From: Blastococcus sp. HT6-4
Lineage (GTDB): Bacteria > Actinomycetota > Actinomycetes > Mycobacteriales > Geodermatophilaceae
Length of the DNA: 64,000 nucleotides
Reading direction: 5' to 3'
Assembly (NCBI RefSeq): GCF_039679125.1
Contig: NZ_CP155551.1
Location: 4,154,001 to 4,218,000 of the forward strand
Below the pieces are notes generated by a model. The model was given only the letters and a program-made list of their open reading frames with translations. It had not been told where the DNA came from and did not search any database. The position numbers and the translations under genes were made by a program. Positions 32,226 to 41,800 of the stretch are shown here, in pieces (the stretch's first letter is position 1; every line of letters starts with the position of its first letter).

Positions 32226-33908
32226 TCAGGCGCGGTCGCGTCGGACCTGGGCCTTGCGCCCCTTGATCATCGTGGCCCGCAGCGCCTGCACGACCTCGTC
32301 GGCCGCGGACTCGGGCACCTCGACCAGCGCGAACCGCTGGTGGATCTCGATCGACCCGACGTCCCGCCCGGTCAGGCCGGTCTCCCCGGTGATGGCGCCG
32401 ACCAGGTCACCCGGACGGATCCCGGCGTCCCGCCCGACCCCGACGAAGAGCCGGGCGGCCGCGCCGCCCACCGACCGCGCCCGGGCCGGCGGCTTCCGGT
32501 CGCCACCCCGGCCGGCCGGCGCGCGGCCGCCGTCCCGCTCGGGACGGAAGGCGACCTGCGGGATCTCCTCGTCGTCGTCGACCGGGCCCGCCGCCTCGTG
32601 CGCCAGCTTCACCGCCGCCAGCGCGACCTCCATGAGGTCGAACTCGTCGGTGAGGGTCTCGACGACGACGCGGAACCGGTCCAGGTCGTCGGTCAGCAGG
32701 CTCTCCCGGAGCGCGCCCCGGGTGAGGTCGAGCCGCCGGGCCCGCAGATCGGCGACCGTGGGCACCTTCTCGACGGTGATCGGGGCGCCGGCGACCCGCT
32801 CGATCGTCTTCAGCATCCGGTGCTCGCGCGGCTCGGCGAGGGTGATCGCCACGCCCTCGCGGCCGGCGCGGCCCACCCGGCCGATGCGGTGCACGTACGA
32901 CTCGGGCGCCGAGGGGACGTCGTAGTTCACGACGTGGGTGAGCTGCTCGATGTCCAGCCCCCGCGCGGCGACGTCGGTCGCCACCAGCAGGTCCGCCGTC
33001 CCGCCGCGGAGCCGGCCCATCACCCGGTCGCGCTGCTCCTGGCTCATCCCGCCGTGCAGCGCCTCGGCCCGGTAGCCGCGGCCGTTGAGGGTCTCGGTGA
33101 GCGAGTCCACCTCCTCGCGGGTGCGGCAGAAGACGATCGCCGCCGCCGGGGCCTCGACGTCCAGGATCCGGCCCAGCGCGGCGGGCTTGGCGCCGCGGGG
33201 CACCACGTAGGCGGTCTGCCGGACCCGCGGGGCCTCCCCCGCGGCCGCCTGCTCCTTGGCGATGGTGATGCGCACCGGGTCGCTGAGGTGCCGGCGGGCC
33301 AGCGCGTCGAGCCGGCGCGGCATCGTGGCCGAGAACAGCACGGTCTGCCGCTGCTCCGGGGTCTCCTCGAGGATCGCCTCCAGGTCCTCGGCGAAGCCCA
33401 TGTCGAGCATCTCGTCGGCCTCGTCGAGCACGACGGTGGTGATCTCCCCCAGGTGCAGCGCGCCGCGGTTGAGCAGGTCCAGGGCGCGGCCGGGGGTGGC
33501 GACGACGACGTCCACGCCGGACTCCAGCGAGCGCAGCTGCCGCACGATCGGGGCGCCGCCGTACACGGGCAGGACGCGGGCGCCGAGCTCGCGGCCGTAG
33601 CGGTGGAACGCCTCCGACACCTGCACGGCCAGCTCGCGGGTGGGCACGAGCACGAGCGCGACCGGGGCGCGGTCGGTGCGGTGCGCGGGCAGCCGCTGCA
33701 GCACCGGGAGCGAGAAGGCGGCGGTCTTCCCGGTCCCGGTCGCGGCCTGGCCCAGCAGGTCACGGCCCTCGGCCAGCGGCGGGATCGCCTCCTGCTGGAT
33801 CGGGGTGGGCTCCTCGTAGCCGAGGGTGGCGAGCGCCTTCAGCAGCTCCGGGCGCAGGCCCAGCTCCTCGAAGGTGGCGCCGTCGCTGGTGGCTCGTTCG
33901 TCGGTCAT
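32226..33908 (-). CDS. DEAD-box RNA helicase (DeaD/CsdA type)
   Basis: A 560-residue ATP-dependent RNA helicase. Q motif GYEEPTPIQQEAIP, motif I AATGTGKTAA (~50-58), Ia PTRELAVQV, II VLDEADEMLD (~160), III SATMPRR, V-VI VATDVAARGLDIEQL and YVHRIGRVGRAGR. After a basic, Gly-rich linker the last ~75 residues form a DbpA RNA-binding domain (ARLFVGVGRDAGIRPGDLVGAITGETGLTGRDVGSIEIHQRFALVEVPE). Likely cold-shock/ribosome assembly role. ATG 33908 lies 63 bases from the divergent amidase start. Confidence 0.95.
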   Translation of the reverse strand: MTDERATSDGATFEELGLRPELLKALATLGYEEPTPIQQEAIPPLAEGRDLLGQAATGTGKTAAFSLPVLQRLPAHRTDRAPVALVLVPTRELAVQVSEAFHRYGRELGARVLPVYGGAPIVRQLRSLESGVDVVVATPGRALDLLNRGALHLGEITTVVLDEADEMLDMGFAEDLEAILEETPEQRQTVLFSATMPRRLDALARRHLSDPVRITIAKEQAAAGEAPRVRQTAYVVPRGAKPAALGRILDVEAPAAAIVFCRTREEVDSLTETLNGRGYRAEALHGGMSQEQRDRVMGRLRGGTADLLVATDVAARGLDIEQLTHVVNYDVPSAPESYVHRIGRVGRAGREGVAITLAEPREHRMLKTIERVAGAPITVEKVPTVADLRARRLDLTRGALRESLLTDDLDRFRVVVETLTDEFDLMEVALAAVKLAHEAAGPVDDDEEIPQVAFRPERDGGRAPAGRGGDRKPPARARSVGGAAARLFVGVGRDAGIRPGDLVGAITGETGLTGRDVGSIEIHQRFALVEVPESAADEVVQALRATMIKGRKAQVRRDRA

Positions 33909-33971
33909 CACCGAGCATCGTTCCCCGGCCGCAGCCGTCGCACGCACCCGGGCTTCTGGCAGGCTGCACGG

Positions 33972-35390
33972 GTGACCGCCGACGACGACCTCTGCAGCCG
34001 CCCGGCGACCGAGCTCGCGGCGCTCGTGCGCGCCCGCGAGGTGTCGGCCCGGGAGCTGCTCGACGCGCACCTGGCACGGATCGAACGGGTGAATCCGCAG
34101 GTGAACGCGATCGTGACCCTCGACGCCGACGGAGCGCGGGCGGCCGCCGACGCCGCCGACGCCGCGCAGGCGGCCGGGGAGCCGCTGGGCCCGCTGCACG
34201 GCCTGCCGGTCGCGCACAAGGACACCCACGCCACCGGCGGCATGCGGACGACGTGGGGCTCGCCGGTGCACACCGACACCGTGCCGGCGGCCGACGAGCT
34301 GGTGGTGGCGCGGCTGGTGGGCGCGGGCGCCGTCCGCGTGGGGAAGACCAACGTGCCGGAGTTCGCGGCCGGCTCCCACACGTTCAACCCGGTGTTCGGG
34401 GTGACGCACAACCCCTACCGGCACGGTCTCTCCGCGGGCGGCTCCAGCGGCGGGGCCGCTGCGGCGCTGGCGGCCGGGCTGGTGCCGCTGGCCGAGGGCA
34501 GCGACATGGGGGGCTCGCTGCGCAACCCCGCGGCGTTCTGCAACGTCGTCGGGCTGCGGCCGACGCCCGGGCGGGTACCCACCTGGCCCGCGCCGATGGC
34601 CTGGTCCCAGCTGTCCGTGCAGGGGCCCATGGGGCGGACGGTCGCCGACGTGGCGCTGCAGCTGTCGGTGCTCGCGGGGCCCGACCCCCGGGTGCCGATC
34701 GCGCTCGACGACGACCCGGCGGGCTTCCGCGCCCCGCTCCCCGACCGGCTCGACGGGCTCCGGGTGGCCTGGGCGCCGGACCTCGGTGGTCAGGTGACCG
34801 TGGATCCGGCGATCACCGCCGTGCTGGCGCCGTCGGTCGCGGTGTTCGAGTCCCTCGGCGCGTCCGTGGAGGAGGCCTGCCCCGACCTCTCCGGTGCCGA
34901 CGACGTGTTCGGCACGCTGCGCGCGTGGCTCTTCGATGCGGCGTTCGGCGACCTCGCCCGGCGCCGCCCGGACGAGGTCAAGGAGTCGATCCGCTGGAAC
35001 GCGGAGATGGGCGCGCGGCTCACCGGCGCCGACCTGGCCCGGGCCGAGCAGCTGCACACGACGCTGTACGAGCGGATGGTCGAGTTCTTCGGCCGTTACG
35101 ACGTCCTCGTGGCGCCGACGACGCAGGTGCTGCCGTTCCCGGTGGAGATCGAGTACCCGACCGAGATCGCCGGGGTGGCGCAGGAGAACTACCTGGAGTG
35201 GATGCGCTCCTGCACCGTCGTCTCGGCGACCGGCTGCCCGGCGCTCTCGGTCCCCGGGGGGTTCACCCCCGACGGGCTGCCGGTCGGGCTGCAGGTCGTC
35301 GGCGCGCCGCGGGCCGACCGCCGGCTGCTCGAGGTCGGGCACGCCTTCGAGCAGGCCACCGGCTTCGGCCGCCGTCGCCCCGCCCTCTGA
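33972..35390 (+). CDS. Amidase signature family enzyme
   Basis: A 472-residue amidase starting at GTG 33972. The Ser-cisSer-Lys triad is visible: Lys in LPVAHKDTHATGG (~80), Ser in SAGGSSGGAAAALAAG (~156) and Ser in GSDMGGSLRNPAAFCNVVGLRPTPGR (~180). Resembles the amidases annotated as GatA-like, but no gatB/gatC are adjacent and the C-terminus (VSATGCPALSVPGGFTPDGLPVGLQVVG) fits a stand-alone amide hydrolase. Substrate unknown. Its 3' end faces zwf across element A of the CTAG family. Confidence 0.92.
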   Translation: MTADDDLCSRPATELAALVRAREVSARELLDAHLARIERVNPQVNAIVTLDADGARAAADAADAAQAAGEPLGPLHGLPVAHKDTHATGGMRTTWGSPVHTDTVPAADELVVARLVGAGAVRVGKTNVPEFAAGSHTFNPVFGVTHNPYRHGLSAGGSSGGAAAALAAGLVPLAEGSDMGGSLRNPAAFCNVVGLRPTPGRVPTWPAPMAWSQLSVQGPMGRTVADVALQLSVLAGPDPRVPIALDDDPAGFRAPLPDRLDGLRVAWAPDLGGQVTVDPAITAVLAPSVAVFESLGASVEEACPDLSGADDVFGTLRAWLFDAAFGDLARRRPDEVKESIRWNAEMGARLTGADLARAEQLHTTLYERMVEFFGRYDVLVAPTTQVLPFPVEIEYPTEIAGVAQENYLEWMRSCTVVSATGCPALSVPGGFTPDGLPVGLQVVGAPRADRRLLEVGHAFEQATGFGRRRPAL

Positions 35391-35395
35391 CGCGG

Positions 35396-35437
35396 TCTAC
35401 GGTTCTCTAGCGACAGCGGTAGAGAACGCGATATCCG
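35396..35437 (+). repeat. CTAG-family element A (convergent intergenic)
   Basis: TCTA at 35396 and 35406, facing TAGAG at 35420-35424, GATA at 35430-35433. CTCTA/TAGAG arms form a dyad. It lies between the stops of the amidase gene (35390) and zwf (35456), where no promoter is needed. It matches element B at about 30 of 42 positions by eye. Confidence 0.75.
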
Positions 35438-35455
35438 CCGAGAGGTCCTGGCTGA

Positions 35456-36814
35456 TCATCCGGGGACGGGGCCGTCGGAGCCGGCGGGGTACTCCCCCAG
35501 CGGCACCTCGCCGGCCTGCCACGCGGCCAGGATCGGCTCGACGATCCGCCAGGACTCCTCCGCCTCGACGTCGCTGATCGACAGCGCCGCGTCTCCGGCC
35601 AGCATCTCGCGCAGCAGCAGCCCGTAGGCCGACAGCCCGGCCGGGGGCAGGGCGATGTCCAGCGTCCGCCGCTCGAGGTCGAAGGGGTCACCGGCGCCGT
35701 TGAGGTTGACCTCCAGCTCGATGCCGTCGGGGTCCAGGCGGAGCCGGAGCACGTCGGGCTGCGGCTCCTCGTCGGTGAAGGCCAGGTGCGGCACGGGCTT
35801 GAACCGGATCACGATCTCCCGCCGGCCGGCCCGCAGAGCCTTGCCGGTCCGCAGCCGGAACGGGACCCCGGCCCAGCGCCAGTTGTCCACGGTCACCGTG
35901 AACTCGGCGTAGGTCTCGGTCTCCCGGGCCGGGTCCACGCCCTCCTCGGCGGCGTAGTCGGGCAGCTCCCGCTCCCCGACGGTGCCGGCCGTGTAGCGGG
36001 CCCGGACGGAGTCCCCGGCCATGTCGACCGGCGGCCGGACGGCGCGTAGCACGTCGCCCTTGCGGGCCGAGAGCCCCGCGGCGTCGACGGTCAGCGGTGG
36101 CTCCATCGCCACCAGCGCGAGCAGCTGGAGCAGGTGGTTCTGGAGCATGTCGCGCAGCGCGCCGGCGGTGTCGTAGTAGCCCGCCCGCCCTTCGAGCCCC
36201 AGCGTCTCGTCGAAGACGATCTCCACCTGCTCGATGTGCCCGGCGTTCCACACCGGCTCGAACAACCGGTTGGCGAAGCGCAGGCCCAGGACGTTGAGCA
36301 CCGTCTGCTTGGCCAGGAAGTGGTCGATGCGGAACACCGCGTCCTCGGGCGCCAGCCGGTGGAGGATGCGGTTGAGCTCGGCCGCGTCGGCCCGGTCGCG
36401 GCCGAACGGCTTCTCGACGGCGAGGATCCCGCCCTCGGGCAGCCCGACCTCGGCCAGGGCCTCCAGGGTCGGCCGGAAGACGGTGTTGGGCAGGGCCAGG
36501 TAGACCACCGGCACGTCGCCGGCCCGGTCCAGCGCCCGGCGCAGGTCCGCGGCCTCGGTGACGTCGCCGCGGAGGAAGCCCAGCCGACCGATGACCCGGT
36601 CGCGGGTGGCCTCGGGCACGTGCGGCGCGTGGTCGGCCAGCCGGTGGCGTGCCCAGTCCTGGTACTCCTGGTCGCTCCAGTCGTGCCGGCTGACCGCGAG
36701 GACGTCGACGTCCTCGTCGAGCACGCCGGCCTCGAACAGCTCGGCCAGCCCTGGGAGCAGCAGCCGGCCGGTGAGGTCACCGGTCCCCCCGAGGACGACG
36801 AACGACCGCTTCAT
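35456..36814 (-). CDS. zwf: Glucose-6-phosphate dehydrogenase
   Basis: A 452-residue NADP-dependent enzyme of the oxidative pentose phosphate pathway. It shows the dinucleotide motif VVLGGTGDLTGRLLLPGL (~6-23), VEKPFGRD (~130) and the active-site RIDHFLAKQTVLNVLGLRFANRLFEPVWN (~161) with catalytic His. It is shorter than the usual 490-510 residues and has FLAK where YLGK is typical, so it may be a divergent paralogue. ATG 36814 has AAGGAG five bases upstream and overlaps the GH15 stop (ATGA). Co-transcription with GH15 suggests joint glucan/trehalose breakdown into the pentose pathway. Confidence 0.9.
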   Translation of the reverse strand: MKRSFVVLGGTGDLTGRLLLPGLAELFEAGVLDEDVDVLAVSRHDWSDQEYQDWARHRLADHAPHVPEATRDRVIGRLGFLRGDVTEAADLRRALDRAGDVPVVYLALPNTVFRPTLEALAEVGLPEGGILAVEKPFGRDRADAAELNRILHRLAPEDAVFRIDHFLAKQTVLNVLGLRFANRLFEPVWNAGHIEQVEIVFDETLGLEGRAGYYDTAGALRDMLQNHLLQLLALVAMEPPLTVDAAGLSARKGDVLRAVRPPVDMAGDSVRARYTAGTVGERELPDYAAEEGVDPARETETYAEFTVTVDNWRWAGVPFRLRTGKALRAGRREIVIRFKPVPHLAFTDEEPQPDVLRLRLDPDGIELEVNLNGAGDPFDLERRTLDIALPPAGLSAYGLLLREMLAGDAALSISDVEAEESWRIVEPILAAWQAGEVPLGEYPAGSDGPVPG

Positions 36815-38673
36815 GCCCGCTCCTTCCGCGTCCGGGCCACCTCGGCCGCGCGGCCGAGGTTCCACCCGCTGGTGATCACGCCGACGTGACTGAACGCCTG
36901 CGGGAAGTTCCCGAGGAAGGCCCCGGTCGATGGGTCGATCTCCTCGGCCAGCAGCCCCACCTCGTTGGCACGCCCGCACAGCGAGTCGTAGAGGTCGTGC
37001 GCCTCCTCCAGGCGGCCCTGCCCGGCCAGGTTGTCGACCAGCCAGAAGCTGCAGAGGACGAACGCCCCCTCCCCGCCGGGCAGCCCGTCGGGCGACTGGT
37101 CGTGCAGGTATCGGTACAGCAGCCCGTCACCGGCGTCCAGGCGACGGCGGACCGCCTCGGTCGTCGCCACCATGCGCGGGTCGTCAGCGGCGATCACCCG
37201 ACGCAGCGGGAGGGTGAGCAGCGAGCCGTCCAGCCCTCCGCGATCGCCCTGCCCCTCGGGGGTCAGCTGCTCGGTGAAGGTCTCCCGCTCCGGGTCCCAG
37301 GCCTGCTCGAGCAGGGTCCGCCGGATCGCGTCGGCCTCCTGCTGCCACCGTTCCCGCGGATGCGGCAGGCCGCACTGGTCGGCGATCCGGCGGGCGCGGT
37401 CGACGGCGACGTGGCACAGCGCCACCGAGTAGGTGAAGGGGCGGCCCGCGTCCCGGATCTCCCAGATCCCGTTGTCCGGCGTCCGCCAGTTGGCGATCGC
37501 CTGCTCGGTGAGCTCGCACAGCGCCCCCCAGAGGGGCTGGTCCACCTCTCCCCCGGACCGCACCCACTGGTAGGCGACGTCCAGCAGTTCGCCGTAGACG
37601 TCGTGCTGCACCTGGCGGGCCGCACGGTTCCCCCACCGGACCGGGCCCGAGCCGCGGTACCCCGACAGCGCGAGGTCCTCCCACTCCAGGCCCGGGCGCC
37701 GGCCGTCGAGGGTGTAGACGATGCTGGTCCGTTCGTCCCGCTCGACGTTGCGCAGCGTCCAGGCCAGGAACGAGTCGGCCTCGGCGTGCATCCCGATCCG
37801 GCGCAGCGCGTAGGTGGTGAACGCCGCGTCCCGGACCCAGGTGTACCGGTAGTCCCAGTTCCGGACACCGCCGATCTCCTCGGGGAGCGAGGACGTCGCC
37901 GCCGCCATGATCGCCCCGGTGGAGGCGTGGTCGAGGAGCTTGAGCGTGAGCGCGGAACGGCGCACCAGCGCGCGCTGCGGTCCGTCGTACGAGATGCACC
38001 CGATCCAGTTCCGCCATGCGGCGGCGGTCTGGTCGACCAGCCGCTGGGGGTCGGTCCGGGACCAGGTGTGCGTCTGGCCCGACCAGTGCAGGGTGCAGGT
38101 CAGCCGCTCGCCCTCGCGCAGCCGGACCCGGGTGGTCAGCGCGCCGTCCCGGCTCATGGCCAGCTCGTGCGAGCACCACAGGCTCAGATCCATCTCCGGG
38201 TGCGCGGGCCAGAGGAGGCGCCAGACGCCGAGCTCGCGGCGCACCAGCACGCCGTCCATCGGCGCCAGCCGGACCGTGACCTCGACGGTCCCGGACACCA
38301 CCGTCGCCATCCGCAGCAGCTCTCCCCGGCCGGGGGGCACCTGCTCGGCGAGGTCCGACCCCGAGCGCAGGGTCATGCAGTCGGTCAGCTCGAGCCGGCC
38401 GTCCGGGCCCTCCAGCTCGGTGACCAGCACGCCGGTGTCCTCGAGGTAGCGCTGGGCGGAGGCCTGCAGCCCCACCGGAGTCACGTGGAACCCGCCGCCG
38501 CGCTCCGCGTCGAGCAGCCCGGCGAGCAACGGGCGGCTGTCGAAGTCGGGCAGGCAGAGCCACGGGATCGCTCCGTCCCGCCCCACGAGGGCGCAGGTCG
38601 CCCCGTCGCCGATCAGGCCGTGGTCCTCGATGGGCAGGTAGCCGTCGGTACGGGAGATGGGGCGCAGCTGCAC
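36811..38673 (-). CDS. GH15 family glycoside hydrolase (glucoamylase/trehalase-like)
   Basis: A 620-residue protein. Its N-terminal beta-sandwich (DGYLPIEDHGLIGDGATCALVGRDGAIPWLCLPDFDS) precedes an (alpha/alpha)6 barrel: GGVRNWDYRYTWVRDAAFTTYALRRIGMHAEA (~268), SGYRGSGPVRWGN (~345), and EEIDPSTGAFLGNFPQAFSHVGVI (~580) with the likely general-base Glu. Mycobacterial homologues are trehalases or glucoamylases. No signal peptide, so it acts in the cytoplasm. It overlaps zwf by four bases. CTAG-family element B lies 86-127 bases upstream of its start. Confidence 0.93.
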   Translation of the reverse strand: MQLRPISRTDGYLPIEDHGLIGDGATCALVGRDGAIPWLCLPDFDSRPLLAGLLDAERGGGFHVTPVGLQASAQRYLEDTGVLVTELEGPDGRLELTDCMTLRSGSDLAEQVPPGRGELLRMATVVSGTVEVTVRLAPMDGVLVRRELGVWRLLWPAHPEMDLSLWCSHELAMSRDGALTTRVRLREGERLTCTLHWSGQTHTWSRTDPQRLVDQTAAAWRNWIGCISYDGPQRALVRRSALTLKLLDHASTGAIMAAATSSLPEEIGGVRNWDYRYTWVRDAAFTTYALRRIGMHAEADSFLAWTLRNVERDERTSIVYTLDGRRPGLEWEDLALSGYRGSGPVRWGNRAARQVQHDVYGELLDVAYQWVRSGGEVDQPLWGALCELTEQAIANWRTPDNGIWEIRDAGRPFTYSVALCHVAVDRARRIADQCGLPHPRERWQQEADAIRRTLLEQAWDPERETFTEQLTPEGQGDRGGLDGSLLTLPLRRVIAADDPRMVATTEAVRRRLDAGDGLLYRYLHDQSPDGLPGGEGAFVLCSFWLVDNLAGQGRLEEAHDLYDSLCGRANEVGLLAEEIDPSTGAFLGNFPQAFSHVGVITSGWNLGRAAEVARTRKERA

Positions 38674-38758
38674 GGGTCGGGTCCTCGGATCGGGGGCGGG
38701 TCCCCCCGGGGCTGCCCGTACGCGTCGGCGGCCAACCCTCCCCCGGCGACTCGCGGCC

Positions 38759-38800
38759 TCTATCGCTTTCTAGCGCATGAGCTAGAGAGCCCGATAACCG
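38759..38800 (+). repeat. CTAG-family element B (upstream of the GH15 gene)
   Basis: TCTA at 38759 and 38769, facing TAGAG at 38783-38787, GATA at 38793-38796. The dyad TCTAGC-N6-GCTAGA is perfect. It sits in the 161-base gap between the GH15 start and the gdh stop, both minus strand. Confidence 0.8.
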
Positions 38801-38834
38801 CCCAGATGCGCCACGACGCCGCAGCTCCCGGGGG

Positions 38835-41800
38835 CTACTTCTCCCCGGGGCGGGGGAGGCGGCGGGCCTGGCGGCGGCGGCGCAGCCCGCGCAGCGTCCG
38901 GACGGCGACCAGCAGCTCGGCCAGCTCCTGCCGGTCACCGGAGGTGATGTCGGCGAGCTGGGCGGCCGCCCGGTGCTGCGCGGTGTCCCAGCCCTCTTCC
39001 CAGCGGGCCACGAGTGCGTCCGGCGGGTCGGCGTCGGAGGCGCGCAGGGTCAGCACGTCCTCGGTCAGCGACGACTGCTCCATGCCGAGGTCGTCGCGCA
39101 GCGAGGCACGGGCCATCGCGGGCCACCGCCGGTCGCGCGGCAGCGCGATCACCAGCTCGCGCAGCGCCACCAGACCCAGCCGCTCGGCCAGCCGCTGCTG
39201 GACCTGCCCGGCCAGCGCCACGGGCGCCCCGGTCCGCTCGGCGACCACCGCCAGGTCGAGCGCCGCCGGGAGCAGGCCGGCGGCCGCCACCTGGGCGGCC
39301 AGGTCCGCCGGCACGCCGGCCTCCTGCAGCCGCGCGGCCCGGGCGGCGTAGGCCTCCGCCTCGCTGCCCAGCAGCCAGCCGGGCAGGCCGGCCTGCACCT
39401 CGGCCACCGAGCCGGCGAACCGGGCGGTCACCTCGGCCAGCGGGAGCGGGGTGTCGGCCGTGAGGTCGGGCTGGCGCAACAGCCAGCGGGTGGCGCGCTC
39501 GGCCAGCCGGGTGGCCTCGGTGCGCACCTCCACCTGGACGGCGGCGGCGACCTGGTTGTCCAACGGCCGCATCGCGTCCCACATGCGGTCGATCCCGAAC
39601 ACCGACCGCGCCACCACGTGCGCGCGCACCACGGTGGTCAGGGGCAGCCCGGTCTCCTCGACCAGCCGGAACAGCCCGGTGACGCCGGCGACGTTCACCG
39701 CCCGGTTCGTCAGGACCGTCGCGATGATCTCCCGGCGCAGCGGGTGGCCGGCGACCGCGCCGGGGAACCGGCGGCGCAACGGGGCCGGGAAGTAGTCGAC
39801 CAGCAGCTCCTCGAGGGCCGGGTCGTCAGGCAGCGGGGAGGCCACCACCGCATCCCCGGCCTGCAGCTTGGCGTAGGCGAGCAGCACCGACAGCTCCGGG
39901 CCGGTCAGCGCGTGACCGTCGCGGCGTCGTTCCGCCAGCGCGCGGGCGTCGGGCAGCGCCTCCACGCTGCGCAGCAGCCGGCCCGAGCGCTCCAGGGCCC
40001 GGATGAACCGCTCGTGGGAGTCCATCAGGCTGCGCGCCGAGGCGGTCTCGGTGGCGAGGGTGGCATTCTGCGCGTGGTTGTCGGTGAGCACGGCGGCCGC
40101 GACGTCGTCGGTCATCTCGCCGAGCAGCGCCGCGCGGCCCTCGGCGTCGATCCGCCCCTCGTCGACCACGCGGTTGAGCGCGACCTTGATGTTCACCTCG
40201 TGGTCGGAGGTGTCCACACCGGCGGAGTTGTCGATGGCGTCGTTGTTCACCCGGCCGCCGGCCAGGGCGTACTCGACCCGGCCACGCTGGGTGAGCCCGA
40301 GATTGCCGCCCTCGGCCACGACCCTGACCCGGAGCCGGCCGCCGTCCACCCGCACCGCGTCGTTGGCCTTGTCCCCGACCTCCAGGTGGCTCTCGGTCGC
40401 GGCCTTCACGTAGGTGCCGATCCCGCCGTTGAACAGCAGGTCGACCGGCGCGAGCAGCACCGCGCGGATCAGCTCGACGGGGCTCAGCGACCCCACCCCG
40501 GCGGGCAGGCCGAGCGCGACGCGCATCTCCTCGCTGACCGGGATCGACTTGGCGGTCCGCGGCCAGACGCCGCCCCCGGCGCTGATCAGCGCGGGGTCGT
40601 AGTCGGCCCACGAGGAACGCGGCAGGTGGAACAGCCGCCGCCGCTCGGCGAACGACGTCGCCGCGTCGGGGCTGGGGTCGACGAAGACGTGCCGGTGGTC
40701 GAAGGCGGCCACCAGCCGGATGTGCTCCGACAGGAGCATCCCGTTGCCGAACACGTCGCCGGACATGTCGCCGACGCCGACGACGGTGAAGTCGTCGCGC
40801 TGCACGTCGAGGCTCAGCTCGCGGAAGTGCCGGGTCACCGACTCCCAGGCGCCGCGGGCGGTGATGCCCATGGCCTTGTGGTCGTAGCCGACCGAGCCGC
40901 CCGAGGCGAACGCGTCGCCCAGCCAGTACCCGCGTTCGAGCGCCACGGCGTTGGCCAGGTCGGAGAACGTCGCCGTCCCCTTGTCGGCGGCGACGACGAG
41001 GTAGCTGTCGTCGCCGTCGTGCCGGACCACCTTCTCCGGCGGCACGACCCGCCCGTCCACCAGGTTGTCGGTGAGCGTGAGCAGCGCGCCGATGAAGAGC
41101 TTGTAGCAGGCCTGGCCCTCGGCGAGGATCTCCTCCCGCGAGGCCGCGCCGCCGTCGGCTCCCGTCGGCGGCTTCTTGACGACGAAACCGCCCTTGGCGC
41201 CGGTGGGCACGATGACGGTGTTCTTCACCATCTGCGCCTTGACCAGGCCGAGCACCTCGGTGCGGAGGTCCTCGTGGCGGTCGGACCAGCGCAGCCCGCC
41301 GCGGGCGACCTTGCCGAACCGCAGGTGCACCCCGGTGACGCGCGGCGAGCTGACCCACACCTCGTGGGCCGGCCGGGGCTCCGGGAGGTCGGGCACCACC
41401 GCCGGGTCGAGCTTGAGCGCCAGCGGGCCGCCGGCGTAGTAGGTGGTGCGCTGGGTCGCGATCACCGCGGCCAGCAGCGAGCTGAGCACCCGGTCGGCGT
41501 CGAGGGAGGCGACCTCGCCGATGGCGCGGCGCAGCGCCTCGACCAGGTCCGTCTGCCGGCCCTCGCGCCCGTTGACCCGCCCGGGCGAGAAGCGGGTCTC
41601 GAACAGCGCCACCAGCCGGGCGACGACGCCGGGATGGGCGGCGAGCGTGCGCTCGACGTAGGACTGGCTGAACGGCAGCCCGGCCTGGCGCAGCCACTGC
41701 ACGTAGGCCCGCACCACCGTCACCTGCCGCCAGGTGAGCCCGGCGAGCAGGACCAGCGCCCCGAGGCCGTCGTCCTCGGCCTGCCCGCGCCACACCGCGG

